Assembly (NCBI RefSeq): GCF_019278565.1
Contig: NZ_CP058988.1
Coordinates: 2,666,001-2,730,000, forward strand
Length of the DNA stretch: 64,000 nucleotides
Reading direction: 5' to 3'
Source: Cellulophaga sp. HaHa_2_95
GTDB lineage: Bacteria; Bacteroidota; Bacteroidia; Flavobacteriales; Flavobacteriaceae
Shown here: one piece after another, positions 22,535 to 30,601 of the stretch
Numbering within the stretch: the first letter of the stretch is position 1
Layout of the letters: each line of letters opens with the position of its first letter
Translations under genes and position numbers: made by a program
Notes under the pieces: generated by a model
Databases searched by the model: none
The model's input: only the letters and a program-made list of their open reading frames with translations
What the model was told of the DNA's origin: nothing

Positions 22535-23311
22535 ATGAACGAAGCAAAAATTTTAGTTTACGATGGAAGTTTTAACGGATACTTAACAGCTGTTTTTCAA
22601 GCTTTTGAGCAGAAGTTAACTATTGCAGATATTCAGAAAGAGGAAAGCGCACAAAGTGGTTTATTTTCTGATGCAGAATTAGTTTATACGGATGTTTTAA
22701 AATCAAAGCGGGTTTGGAATGGCATTCAGAAAAAGAATAATACAGCCATTAAGAATATATACTTTGCTTTTCTTAGTGAAACAAAAGGAATAGAGCTACT
22801 ACTCTATCGGTATATTCAAAAATTGTTTTCAGAAACAGAACTCTTGCATCTTAATTTTTCTGATGATATTGTTTTAAAAATAAGTCAACTTGCTAAATCT
22901 GTAGGAAGAGAAAAACATCGCATGGAAGCATTCGTCCGATTTCAATTAACAAAAGATGCTATCTATTTTTCTAATATAGAGCCAGATTTTGATGTGCTAC
23001 CCTTAATTTCTAAACATTTTAAAAGCAGGTACGCAGACCAGCAATGGATTATTTATGATGTAAAACGCAAATACGGCATCTATTATAATTTAGACACCGT
23101 TGAGTTCATTACCTTAGATATGGCAGAAATTCATAACAATAAAACGAAAAAAAGTAGTGTTTTTACAGACGAAGAATATGAGTTTCAGGATTTATGGAAC
23201 AACTATTTTAAAAGTACGAATATTGCTTCAAGAGTTAATTTAAAGTTGCATACACAGCATGTGCCAAAGCGCTACTGGAAATATTTGAGTGAGAAAAAAG
23301 CAGTGTCCTAG
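22535..23311 (+). CDS. TIGR03915-family putative DNA repair protein (DUF4130)
   Basis: 258 aa. The start ILVYDGSFNGYLTAVF and the central VGREKHRMEAFVRFQ are the hallmarks of the DUF4130/TIGR03915 family, which accompanies the TIGR03916 radical-SAM protein in many bacteria and is sometimes fused to a uracil-DNA-glycosylase domain. Here no UDG domain is fused: the protein ends after the DUF4130 part (RYWKYLSEK). The molecular role is unknown; a partner in DNA repair or modification is inferred. It is the last gene of the operon that begins at 20998. Confidence 0.9.
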   Translation: MNEAKILVYDGSFNGYLTAVFQAFEQKLTIADIQKEESAQSGLFSDAELVYTDVLKSKRVWNGIQKKNNTAIKNIYFAFLSETKGIELLLYRYIQKLFSETELLHLNFSDDIVLKISQLAKSVGREKHRMEAFVRFQLTKDAIYFSNIEPDFDVLPLISKHFKSRYADQQWIIYDVKRKYGIYYNLDTVEFITLDMAEIHNNKTKKSSVFTDEEYEFQDLWNNYFKSTNIASRVNLKLHTQHVPKRYWKYLSEKKAVS

Positions 23312-23354
23312 CAAATTACATTATCGTTTAATACGAACAGATGTATGCTTTTAG

Positions 23355-23882
23355 TTATTTAGATTTATCGCCCACAAAATGGTCATTTTGATTTTTAAAC
23401 AGTACATTAAATGTGGTTAAGCTTCCATATATTCTAGTAATGTATTGTTGTAGATCAATTTTTTCTTGATCATCGAGATTCTTGCTTGCATTTATTTTTT
23501 GTTCCATTACCCTAATACGGTCACGAACCATGACTATTTTATGAAAAAAGGTGTCAATAGGTACAATTTTATCACTCAAATTAGAATCACCCGGTTGCAT
23601 CACAATCGTTCCGCCACGCCATTTATCAGCAATAGGGGTAACAGAGCTAGCATCACTCCATTTTCTTAAAATTGAAATCAGAGATTGTTCCACTTCAGAA
23701 AAACTAATGGTATCCACATCATCTTCTAAAGCTTCAATTACCTCAAAATCAGCAGTTATGTCTATTGTTTCTAGTCCGTTTTCCATGAAAGTAACCCAGT
23801 AATGTTTTGAAGTTACATTGGTAACAGCTCCAAGTCCATATTCCGCATGTTTTATTCTTGAACCGATTCCTAATATTTGCAT
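23355..23882 (-). CDS. Unknown protein with UvrD-Tudor/CarD-like N-terminal domain
   Basis: 175 aa. Residues 1-50 (IGSRIKHAEYGLGAVTNVTS, then YWVTFMENGLETI) resemble the small beta-barrel at the C-terminus of UvrD/PcrA; compare INHTRFGRGTVVKI in this window's own helicase at 40406-42736. In PcrA/UvrD this domain contacts RNA polymerase. Residues ~60-100 are a mixed segment. The last ~60 are a likely helical/coiled-coil part (MVRDRIRVMEQKINASKNLD). It lies between the DUF4130 gene and uvrA, both repair genes, on the opposite strand. A role linking repair to transcription is inference only. Confidence 0.7.
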   Translation of the reverse strand: MQILGIGSRIKHAEYGLGAVTNVTSKHYWVTFMENGLETIDITADFEVIEALEDDVDTISFSEVEQSLISILRKWSDASSVTPIADKWRGGTIVMQPGDSNLSDKIVPIDTFFHKIVMVRDRIRVMEQKINASKNLDDQEKIDLQQYITRIYGSLTTFNVLFKNQNDHFVGDKSK

Positions 23883-23981
23883 AATTCTTAAAATTGAAAG
23901 TTTGAAATGCTAATTTATGTTAAGCTTTTCAAATCACAAAAAACTAAATATAGCCAGTTATAAAATTAACTATCAAAATTG

Positions 23982-23989
23982 TATTTTTG
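23982..23989 (+). promoter_or_regulatory. Promoter -7 element for uvrA (TATTTTTG)
   Basis: It matches TAnnTTTG, 18 bp before the ATG at 24008, so the in-frame TTG at 23993 is too close to be the start. No GGA...TCC dyad like those at 20914-20971 is seen here. Confidence 0.5.
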
Positions 23990-24007
23990 TAGTTGCAGAA
24001 AAAGAAA

Positions 24008-26842
24008 ATGATAAATTACGAAGAGAATATAGAGGTGAAAGGCGCACGCGTTCATAACCTTAAAAATATAGACATTACAATCCCTCGAGAAAAGTTAGTG
24101 GTCATCACAGGACTTTCAGGAAGTGGTAAATCATCCTTAGCATTTGACACTATTTATGCAGAAGGGCAAAGAAGGTATATAGAAACCTTTTCGGCCTATG
24201 CAAGACAGTTTCTTGGAGGCTTAGAGCGCCCAGATGTGGATAAGATAGATGGTTTATCTCCGGTAATTGCCATTGAGCAAAAAACTACTTCTAAATCACC
24301 GCGATCTACCGTAGGTACTATTACCGAAATTTATGATTTTTTACGATTATTATATGCTCGTGCAGGAGATGCATACAGTTATAATACTGGAGAGAGAATG
24401 GTGAGTTATAGTGACGATCAAATTCGGAGTTTAATAAAAAAAGATTATGACCAGAAGAAAATTAATATTCTGGCGCCTGTTATCAAATCTAGAAAAGGGC
24501 ATTACCGAGAATTATTTGAACAAATAGCAAAACAAGGCTTTGTTAAAGTTCGCGTAGATGGCGTAGTCGTAGATATTACCAAAGGGATGAAAGTGGACCG
24601 TTACAAGGTGCACGACATTGAAATAGTAATAGACCGATTAAAAGTTATTGATACAGAAGATTTTGATAAACGATTATCAGAAACGATAAACACGGCTATG
24701 TATAGCGGTGAGAATGTACTAATGGTTTTAGAAGAAGGACAGAAAATTGCGCGTTATTTCAGTAGAGATTTAATGTGTCCCACTACAGGTATTTCTTATC
24801 CTAATCCAGAGCCTAATACATTTTCATTCAATTCTCCAAAAGGGATGTGTTCTCATTGCAGTGGCTTAGGACATGTCTATCAGGTAAATGAAAAGAAGAT
24901 TTTTCCAAATAAAAAACTAACGATTAAAGCAGGTGGTATTGCTCCTCTTGGAGAGTATAAAAGTTCTTGGGCTTTTAAACAAATAGATACTATTGGCCAA
25001 CGTTATAAATTTGATATCAACACTCCTATTGAAAAAATTTCTGAAGAAGCTATCCATGTACTGTTAAACGGTACGGTCGAGAGTTTTGATTTAGATTCTA
25101 AAACACTGGGTGTTAAGCGTACTTATAAAATTGATTACGAAGGGATATCTAATTTCATTACCAATCAATTTAATGAAGCAGATTCTACCTCTATTAAACG
25201 TTGGGCAAAAGAGTATATGGACAAGATTACCTGCCCTACTTGTGATGGTTCTCGTTTACGTAAAGAGTCTTTAAATTTTAAAGTTGATGAAAAGAATATT
25301 GCAGAATTAGCGCATTTAGATATTTCTGAATTAGCAGAATTCTTTAAAAAGCTGCCTAAGAAAATTGGAGGTAATCAACTCAAAATTGCAGAAGAAATTA
25401 TTAAAGAGATCAGCACTCGAGTTCAATTTTTATTGGATGTTGGTTTAGATTATTTATCTCTTAATAGAAGCTCTAAATCGCTCTCTGGTGGTGAAGCACA
25501 GCGTATACGTTTAGCCACACAGATAGGCTCTCAATTAGTGGGTGTATTGTATATTTTAGATGAGCCTAGTATCGGATTACATCAACGTGACAATGAGCGT
25601 TTGATAAAATCATTAGAAGCCCTGAGGGATTTAGGTAATTCTGTGATTGTGGTTGAGCATGATAAAGATATGATTGAGCGTGCAGATCATGTCATAGATA
25701 TTGGTCCCAAAGCGGGAAAATATGGTGGAGAAATTATATCAGAAGGGAAACCGGAAGATCTTAAAAATTTCAATACGCTGACGGCAGATTATATTTCCGG
25801 TAAAAAACAAATTGAAGTACCTAAGCAACGCAGAAAAGGAAATGGCAAAAAAATCACCCTATCTGGTTGTACTGGAAATAATCTAAAAAATGTAACTGCA
25901 AGTTTTCCTTTAGGAAAATTAATTGGTGTTACAGGTGTTTCGGGAAGTGGAAAATCTACTTTAATAAATGAAACACTCTACCCTATCATGAATGCCTATT
26001 ACTTCAATGGGGTAAAAAAACCAATGCCATATAAGAAAATAACGGGATTAGAGCACATTGATAAGGTTATTGATATTAATCAATCTCCCATTGGAAGAAC
26101 TCCACGCTCAAATCCTGCGACATACACAGGCGTTTTTAGCGAAATTCGTTCTCTTTTCACCAAAACTCCAGAAGCGGCTATTCGCGGATACAAACCAGGA
26201 AGATTTAGTTTTAATGTAAAAGGTGGCCGTTGTGAAACCTGTCAAGGTGGTGGTTTGCGTGTTATTGAAATGAATTTCCTGCCAGACGTCTACGTAGAAT
26301 GCGAAACATGTAATGGAAAACGTTTTAATAGAGAAACTTTAGAGATTAGGTATAAAGGTAAGTCTATAGCAGATGTTTTGGAAATGACCATCAATGAAGC
26401 AGTAGATTTCTTCGAATTGATTCCTAAAATACACAGAAAACTTAAAACTATTAAAGAAGTAGGCTTAGGCTATATTTCTTTAGGACAGCAGTCTACAACA
26501 CTTTCTGGTGGAGAAGCGCAACGGATTAAATTAGCAACAGAGCTGTCCAAAAGAGATACTGGCAATACTTTTTATATATTAGACGAACCAACAACAGGCT
26601 TGCATTTTGAAGATATTAGAGTCTTAATGGAAGTTTTGGAGCGTTTAGTAGATAAAGGAAATACTATCCTGGTCATAGAACATAACATGGATGTTATAAA
26701 AATGGCAGATTACATTATAGATATAGGCTATGAAGGTGGTAAAGGTGGCGGTAAGCTCGTTGCAAAAGGAACACCTGAAGAGGTATGCAAAGATAAAAAG
26801 AGTTATACGGCAAAGTTTCTCAGAAAAGAATTAGGTTTGTGA
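24008..26842 (+). CDS. uvrA: Excinuclease ABC subunit A
   Basis: 944 aa from the ATG at 24008, typical UvrA length. Two ABC ATPase halves are visible: Walker [10 protein letters not shown] (N half) and GVSGSGKST (C half), signatures SLSGGEAQR and TLSGGEAQR, and Zn-finger pairs CSHCSG, CPTC, and [14 protein letters not shown]. UvrA dimers find bulky or UV lesions and load UvrB in nucleotide excision repair. The promoter has its own -7 box. A LOG-family gene follows after 63 bp. Confidence 0.98.
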   Translation: MINYEENIEVKGARVHNLKNIDITIPREKLVVITGLSGSGKSSLAFDTIYAEGQRRYIETFSAYARQFLGGLERPDVDKIDGLSPVIAIEQKTTSKSPRSTVGTITEIYDFLRLLYARAGDAYSYNTGERMVSYSDDQIRSLIKKDYDQKKINILAPVIKSRKGHYRELFEQIAKQGFVKVRVDGVVVDITKGMKVDRYKVHDIEIVIDRLKVIDTEDFDKRLSETINTAMYSGENVLMVLEEGQKIARYFSRDLMCPTTGISYPNPEPNTFSFNSPKGMCSHCSGLGHVYQVNEKKIFPNKKLTIKAGGIAPLGEYKSSWAFKQIDTIGQRYKFDINTPIEKISEEAIHVLLNGTVESFDLDSKTLGVKRTYKIDYEGISNFITNQFNEADSTSIKRWAKEYMDKITCPTCDGSRLRKESLNFKVDEKNIAELAHLDISELAEFFKKLPKKIGGNQLKIAEEIIKEISTRVQFLLDVGLDYLSLNRSSKSLSGGEAQRIRLATQIGSQLVGVLYILDEPSIGLHQRDNERLIKSLEALRDLGNSVIVVEHDKDMIERADHVIDIGPKAGKYGGEIISEGKPEDLKNFNTLTADYISGKKQIEVPKQRRKGNGKKITLSGCTGNNLKNVTASFPLGKLIGVTGVSGSGKSTLINETLYPIMNAYYFNGVKKPMPYKKITGLEHIDKVIDINQSPIGRTPRSNPATYTGVFSEIRSLFTKTPEAAIRGYKPGRFSFNVKGGRCETCQGGGLRVIEMNFLPDVYVECETCNGKRFNRETLEIRYKGKSIADVLEMTINEAVDFFELIPKIHRKLKTIKEVGLGYISLGQQSTTLSGGEAQRIKLATELSKRDTGNTFYILDEPTTGLHFEDIRVLMEVLERLVDKGNTILVIEHNMDVIKMADYIIDIGYEGGKGGGKLVAKGTPEEVCKDKKSYTAKFLRKELGL

Positions 26843-26905
26843 ATAGTGGAATAAGCAGTAAAAAGATTAAAATATAAGCATAGTAATAAAGATTATAAAG
26901 ATAGA

Positions 26906-27592
26906 ATGAGAAAAGAACAACATCATAAGGGTTGGAATGAGATAAAGACAAATGATTCTTGGGCCTTATTTAAAATAATGGGTGAATTCGTAAACGGATT
27001 TGAAAAAATGAGTCAAATCGGGCCCTGTGTTTCCATATTTGGGTCAGCAAGAACTAAAGAAGAAGATAAATATTACCAATTAGCTATTGAAGTCGCTAAA
27101 AGTATTGCAGAAGCTGGTTATGGTGTTATTACTGGAGGAGGCCCAGGTATTATGGAAGCTGGTAATCGTGGAGCTAATTTAGCCGGAGGAACTTCTGTAG
27201 GTTTAAATATTGATTTACCATTTGAGCAGCATGACAATCCTTATATCGATAGCGATAAAAGTTTAGACTTTGATTACTTCTTTGTTCGTAAAGTCATGTT
27301 TGTTAAGTACAGTCAGGGTTTTGTGGTAATGCCAGGAGGCTTTGGTACATTGGATGAACTTTTTGAAGCAATAACACTAATTCAAACCAATAAAATTGAG
27401 AAATTCCCAATTATATTAGTAGGAACGGAATTTTGGAGTGGCCTAATGGATTGGATTAGAAATACCATGCTTACCATGGCTACCATTAGTGAGAAAGACT
27501 TAGATTTAATTAAAATTGTAGATACAAAAGAAGAAGTAGTAGATATTATAGATTCTTTCTACAAAGGACATTTACACAGTCCAAACTTTTAA
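26906..27592 (+). CDS. LOG family (lysine decarboxylase-like) nucleotide 5'-monophosphate phosphoribohydrolase-type protein
   Basis: 228 aa. Both family signatures are visible: GGGPGIMEAGNRGA and the active-site PGGFGTLDELFE. Such Rossmann-fold proteins cleave cytokinin or purine nucleoside 5'-monophosphates to base and ribose-5-P; the bacterial physiological role is often unclear. The start ATG at 26906 follows uvrA. The next gene starts 8 bp after its stop, so the two are co-transcribed. Confidence 0.88.
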   Translation: MRKEQHHKGWNEIKTNDSWALFKIMGEFVNGFEKMSQIGPCVSIFGSARTKEEDKYYQLAIEVAKSIAEAGYGVITGGGPGIMEAGNRGANLAGGTSVGLNIDLPFEQHDNPYIDSDKSLDFDYFFVRKVMFVKYSQGFVVMPGGFGTLDELFEAITLIQTNKIEKFPIILVGTEFWSGLMDWIRNTMLTMATISEKDLDLIKIVDTKEEVVDIIDSFYKGHLHSPNF

Positions 27593-27600
27593 TTAAGTAT

Positions 27601-30441
27601 ATGCGGATAAGGAAATTTAATTTCTTAATTGCGGTGTTGAATTTTACTGTATGCCTTTTGGCATGCAGTAAAGTTTCATGTCAACATTACAATAAAGTTA
27701 CTGCAAAACTGAATGATCAGGATAAAACGCTGAACATCATACAAGAGTTTAAATTTCATAATAGTTCCAAAGATACTTTAGAGGTTCTGTATTTTAACGA
27801 TTGGGCTAATGCCTATAGTAACAAGAAAACACCCCTAGCAAAACGATTCCAAGAAGAGTTTAAAAAGAATTTTCATTTAGCAAAAGATGAGGAACGGGGT
27901 TATACAAAAATCTATAGCATTATAGATGAGAAGTTTTCTGTAATTAATTGGGAACATACTCCAGAAAGCGATATTCTAAAGCTAGAATTAAACAAGCCTA
28001 TCGGGCCTGACGAGTATGCTACGTTTTCAATGACCTATCAGGTGAAACTTCCGCAAAATAAATTCACCCTCTTTGGATACAATACCAAGGGCGAATATTA
28101 CTTAAGAGATTGGTACTTAACACCAGCGGTGTATGACGGTTCATGGCATTTATACTCCAATAAAGATTTAGAAGATCTATACACGGGTATTACAAATACA
28201 GATGTAATGCTTACACTTCCAAATAATCTTTTTGTAATTTCTAATTTTGAAAAAGAAAACGAAATTAAAAAAGAAACCTATAAAGAGCTCAACTTAAGAG
28301 GAGACTATAGAAAAAGCTGTAGTTTAATTTTATCTCCTACCTCTTACTTTACCAAGCACATTACAGATTACGCTACAGTAGTTACTGATATTAATGTATC
28401 TAAATTTGATGAAATATCTAGAACTATAGCTATAGATAAAGTTTCTGAATACATTTATAAGCATTTAGGGAGCTATCCTCACACAGAATTAGTGGTAAGT
28501 ACTATAGATTATAATAAAGATCCGTTATATGGATTAAATCAGCTACCTTCATTTGTACGCCCTTACGATAACCAGTTTCAGTTTGAATTAAAGTATCTAA
28601 AAACAGCATTGAATAACTTTTTCAACGAAACTTTATTTCTAGATCCAAGAAAAGAACGCTGGGTGATGGATGCGCTGATTAATTACATGATGATATCCTA
28701 TGTAGAGGAGAACTATCCAGATCAAAAATTATTAGGGAAATTATCAACGATTTGGGGCTTCAAAAATTTTAACCTTGCAAAAATGAAATTTGAGGAGCAA
28801 TATCCCCTACTCTATATGTATGCTGCAAGAAAAAATATAGATCAACCTTTAATAACACCCAATGATTCTTTAATAAAATACAACCATAAAATTGGGAACC
28901 GTTATAAGGCGGGTGCAGGGCTATCTTTTCTAGCTAATTACGTCGGCAAGGAAAAAGTAGATGAGAGTATTAAGGATTTTTATGCTAATTATAAATTAAG
29001 ACCAGTATCCTCACAGGATTTTGAACGCATCTTAGCAAATAATGTAAACAAAGATATTTCTTGGTTCTTAGATGAGTATGTGACAACAAATGATCGCATT
29101 GATTTTAAAATTAAGAAAGTTGTAAAAGTGGGGGATTCTTTGGGGGTTACCTTAAAAAATAAGAGTGGTACCAATGTGCCTATTTCAATGTTTGGACTGC
29201 AAAAAGATTCTGTAGTTTCTAAATATTGGTTTACAGGAATAGACAGTACCAAAACATTTTATATCCCACAAAATGGGGAAGATAAATTAGTTCTTAATTA
29301 CGACCAAAAAATACCAGAGTTTAATCAAAGAGATAACTGGAAATCTTTAGGCGGATTCTTATCTAGTAATAAAAAATTAAAATTTCAGTTTTTCAAGGAT
29401 ACAGAAGACCCTTTTTACAATCAAATCTTTTATGTGCCTACGATACGTTTTAACATTTATGATGGTATTACTCCGGCCATGCGTATTTACAATAAAACAT
29501 TTTTAGAGCGCCCATTTCTGTTTGACATATCTCCGGCCTATGCTTTTAAAGAAAGATCACTGGTAGGTTCGGCAGGCTTTAAGTTTAGAAAGTATCATAA
29601 TAAGACGGGATTTTATTTATCTAATTATAGCCTTAGTGGATCAACCTATCATTTTCAAGAGAATTCTAGGTATGTGTCAATAACACCAGCGGTAAGTTTT
29701 GGTTGGCGTCCAGATGATTTCAGATCTAATAAGAGAGATTTTTTAAACATTAGATACGTAAATATCTACAGATCATTAGATGAAAATGTTGAGGAACTTG
29801 AAACTACTCCTGACTACAGTGTTTTAAATGCACGATATGGTAGTTTTAAAAACGGAATAATTGATTATTATTCTTGGTTTGCAGATGCTCAATATGCCGG
29901 TAATTTTAGTAAAATAGCTTTTAATTTTGAGTACAGAAAACTCTTTGCGAATAACATGCAACTGAATACTCGTTTTTTTGCGGGTAAATTTATCTCTAAT
30001 ACAAGTGATACGGATTTTTACAGTTTTGCATTAGATCGTCCTACAGATTATTTATTTGATTATAATTATTTAGGGAGGTCAGAATCTTCCGGTTTATATA
30101 GCCAGCAGCTAGTTATTGCGGAAGGTGGATTTAAATCTAAATTAGCGAACCCTTTTGCTAATGATTTTTTAGCAACCACCAACACAAGTATTAGTGTATG
30201 GAGATGGATAGAGTTGTACGGTGATCTGGGATTGACTAAAAACAGGAATGAGAACGCTCGTTTTGTATATGATTCAGGTGTGCGCCTGAATTTGGTAACC
30301 GACTATTTTGAGCTCTATTTTCCGCTATATTCCAATAATGGATGGGAAGTGGCGCAACCAGATTATAGTCAGAAAATACGATTTATAGTAACCTTAAGTC
30401 CAAGAACACTTACGCGACTTATTACTAGAAAATGGTTCTAA
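27601..30441 (+). CDS. Degenerate M1 aminopeptidase-like protein with C-terminal beta-barrel-like domain
   Basis: 946 aa with a signal peptide (VLNFTVCLLACSKVSCQ). Residues ~25-530 follow the M1 aminopeptidase layout (N-domain beta sandwich, central helical domain). However the HExxH...E zinc site is absent: the aligned segment reads LKTALNNFFNETL, then WVMDALINYM. Compare the active copy at 50039-52129, HELAHQWFGN ... WLQEGFATY. Residues ~560-946 are a long run of amphipathic strands ending in Trp-Phe (LITRKWF), as in outer-membrane barrels of the surface-antigen type. The protein is thus probably outer-membrane embedded, with a non-catalytic periplasmic domain. It starts 8 bp after the LOG gene. 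Confidence 0.78.
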   Translation: MRIRKFNFLIAVLNFTVCLLACSKVSCQHYNKVTAKLNDQDKTLNIIQEFKFHNSSKDTLEVLYFNDWANAYSNKKTPLAKRFQEEFKKNFHLAKDEERGYTKIYSIIDEKFSVINWEHTPESDILKLELNKPIGPDEYATFSMTYQVKLPQNKFTLFGYNTKGEYYLRDWYLTPAVYDGSWHLYSNKDLEDLYTGITNTDVMLTLPNNLFVISNFEKENEIKKETYKELNLRGDYRKSCSLILSPTSYFTKHITDYATVVTDINVSKFDEISRTIAIDKVSEYIYKHLGSYPHTELVVSTIDYNKDPLYGLNQLPSFVRPYDNQFQFELKYLKTALNNFFNETLFLDPRKERWVMDALINYMMISYVEENYPDQKLLGKLSTIWGFKNFNLAKMKFEEQYPLLYMYAARKNIDQPLITPNDSLIKYNHKIGNRYKAGAGLSFLANYVGKEKVDESIKDFYANYKLRPVSSQDFERILANNVNKDISWFLDEYVTTNDRIDFKIKKVVKVGDSLGVTLKNKSGTNVPISMFGLQKDSVVSKYWFTGIDSTKTFYIPQNGEDKLVLNYDQKIPEFNQRDNWKSLGGFLSSNKKLKFQFFKDTEDPFYNQIFYVPTIRFNIYDGITPAMRIYNKTFLERPFLFDISPAYAFKERSLVGSAGFKFRKYHNKTGFYLSNYSLSGSTYHFQENSRYVSITPAVSFGWRPDDFRSNKRDFLNIRYVNIYRSLDENVEELETTPDYSVLNARYGSFKNGIIDYYSWFADAQYAGNFSKIAFNFEYRKLFANNMQLNTRFFAGKFISNTSDTDFYSFALDRPTDYLFDYNYLGRSESSGLYSQQLVIAEGGFKSKLANPFANDFLATTNTSISVWRWIELYGDLGLTKNRNENARFVYDSGVRLNLVTDYFELYFPLYSNNGWEVAQPDYSQKIRFIVTLSPRTLTRLITRKWF

Positions 30442-30551
30442 ATCTTTATTAAATTCTCATAATAGACGATTTTAATTACGAATTTGATAAATCAATTATT
30501 GAATATTTACTAAAATTTAAAAATTCTTTAGTATTTGTAACGATTTATAGA

Positions 30552-30582
30552 TTGCAAAATTCAATCTGTTTTGATATTTTTG
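30552..30582 (+). promoter_or_regulatory. Complete Bacteroidota promoter (TTG, 20 bp, TATTTTTG)
   Basis: The -33 TTG is at 30552-30554 and the -7 TATTTTTG at 30575-30582, exactly at consensus spacing, 19 bp before the ATG of the E1 gene. It is one of the best promoters in the window. Confidence 0.7.
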
Positions 30583-30601
30583 CGAAAATGAAATTCTAAC
30601 G

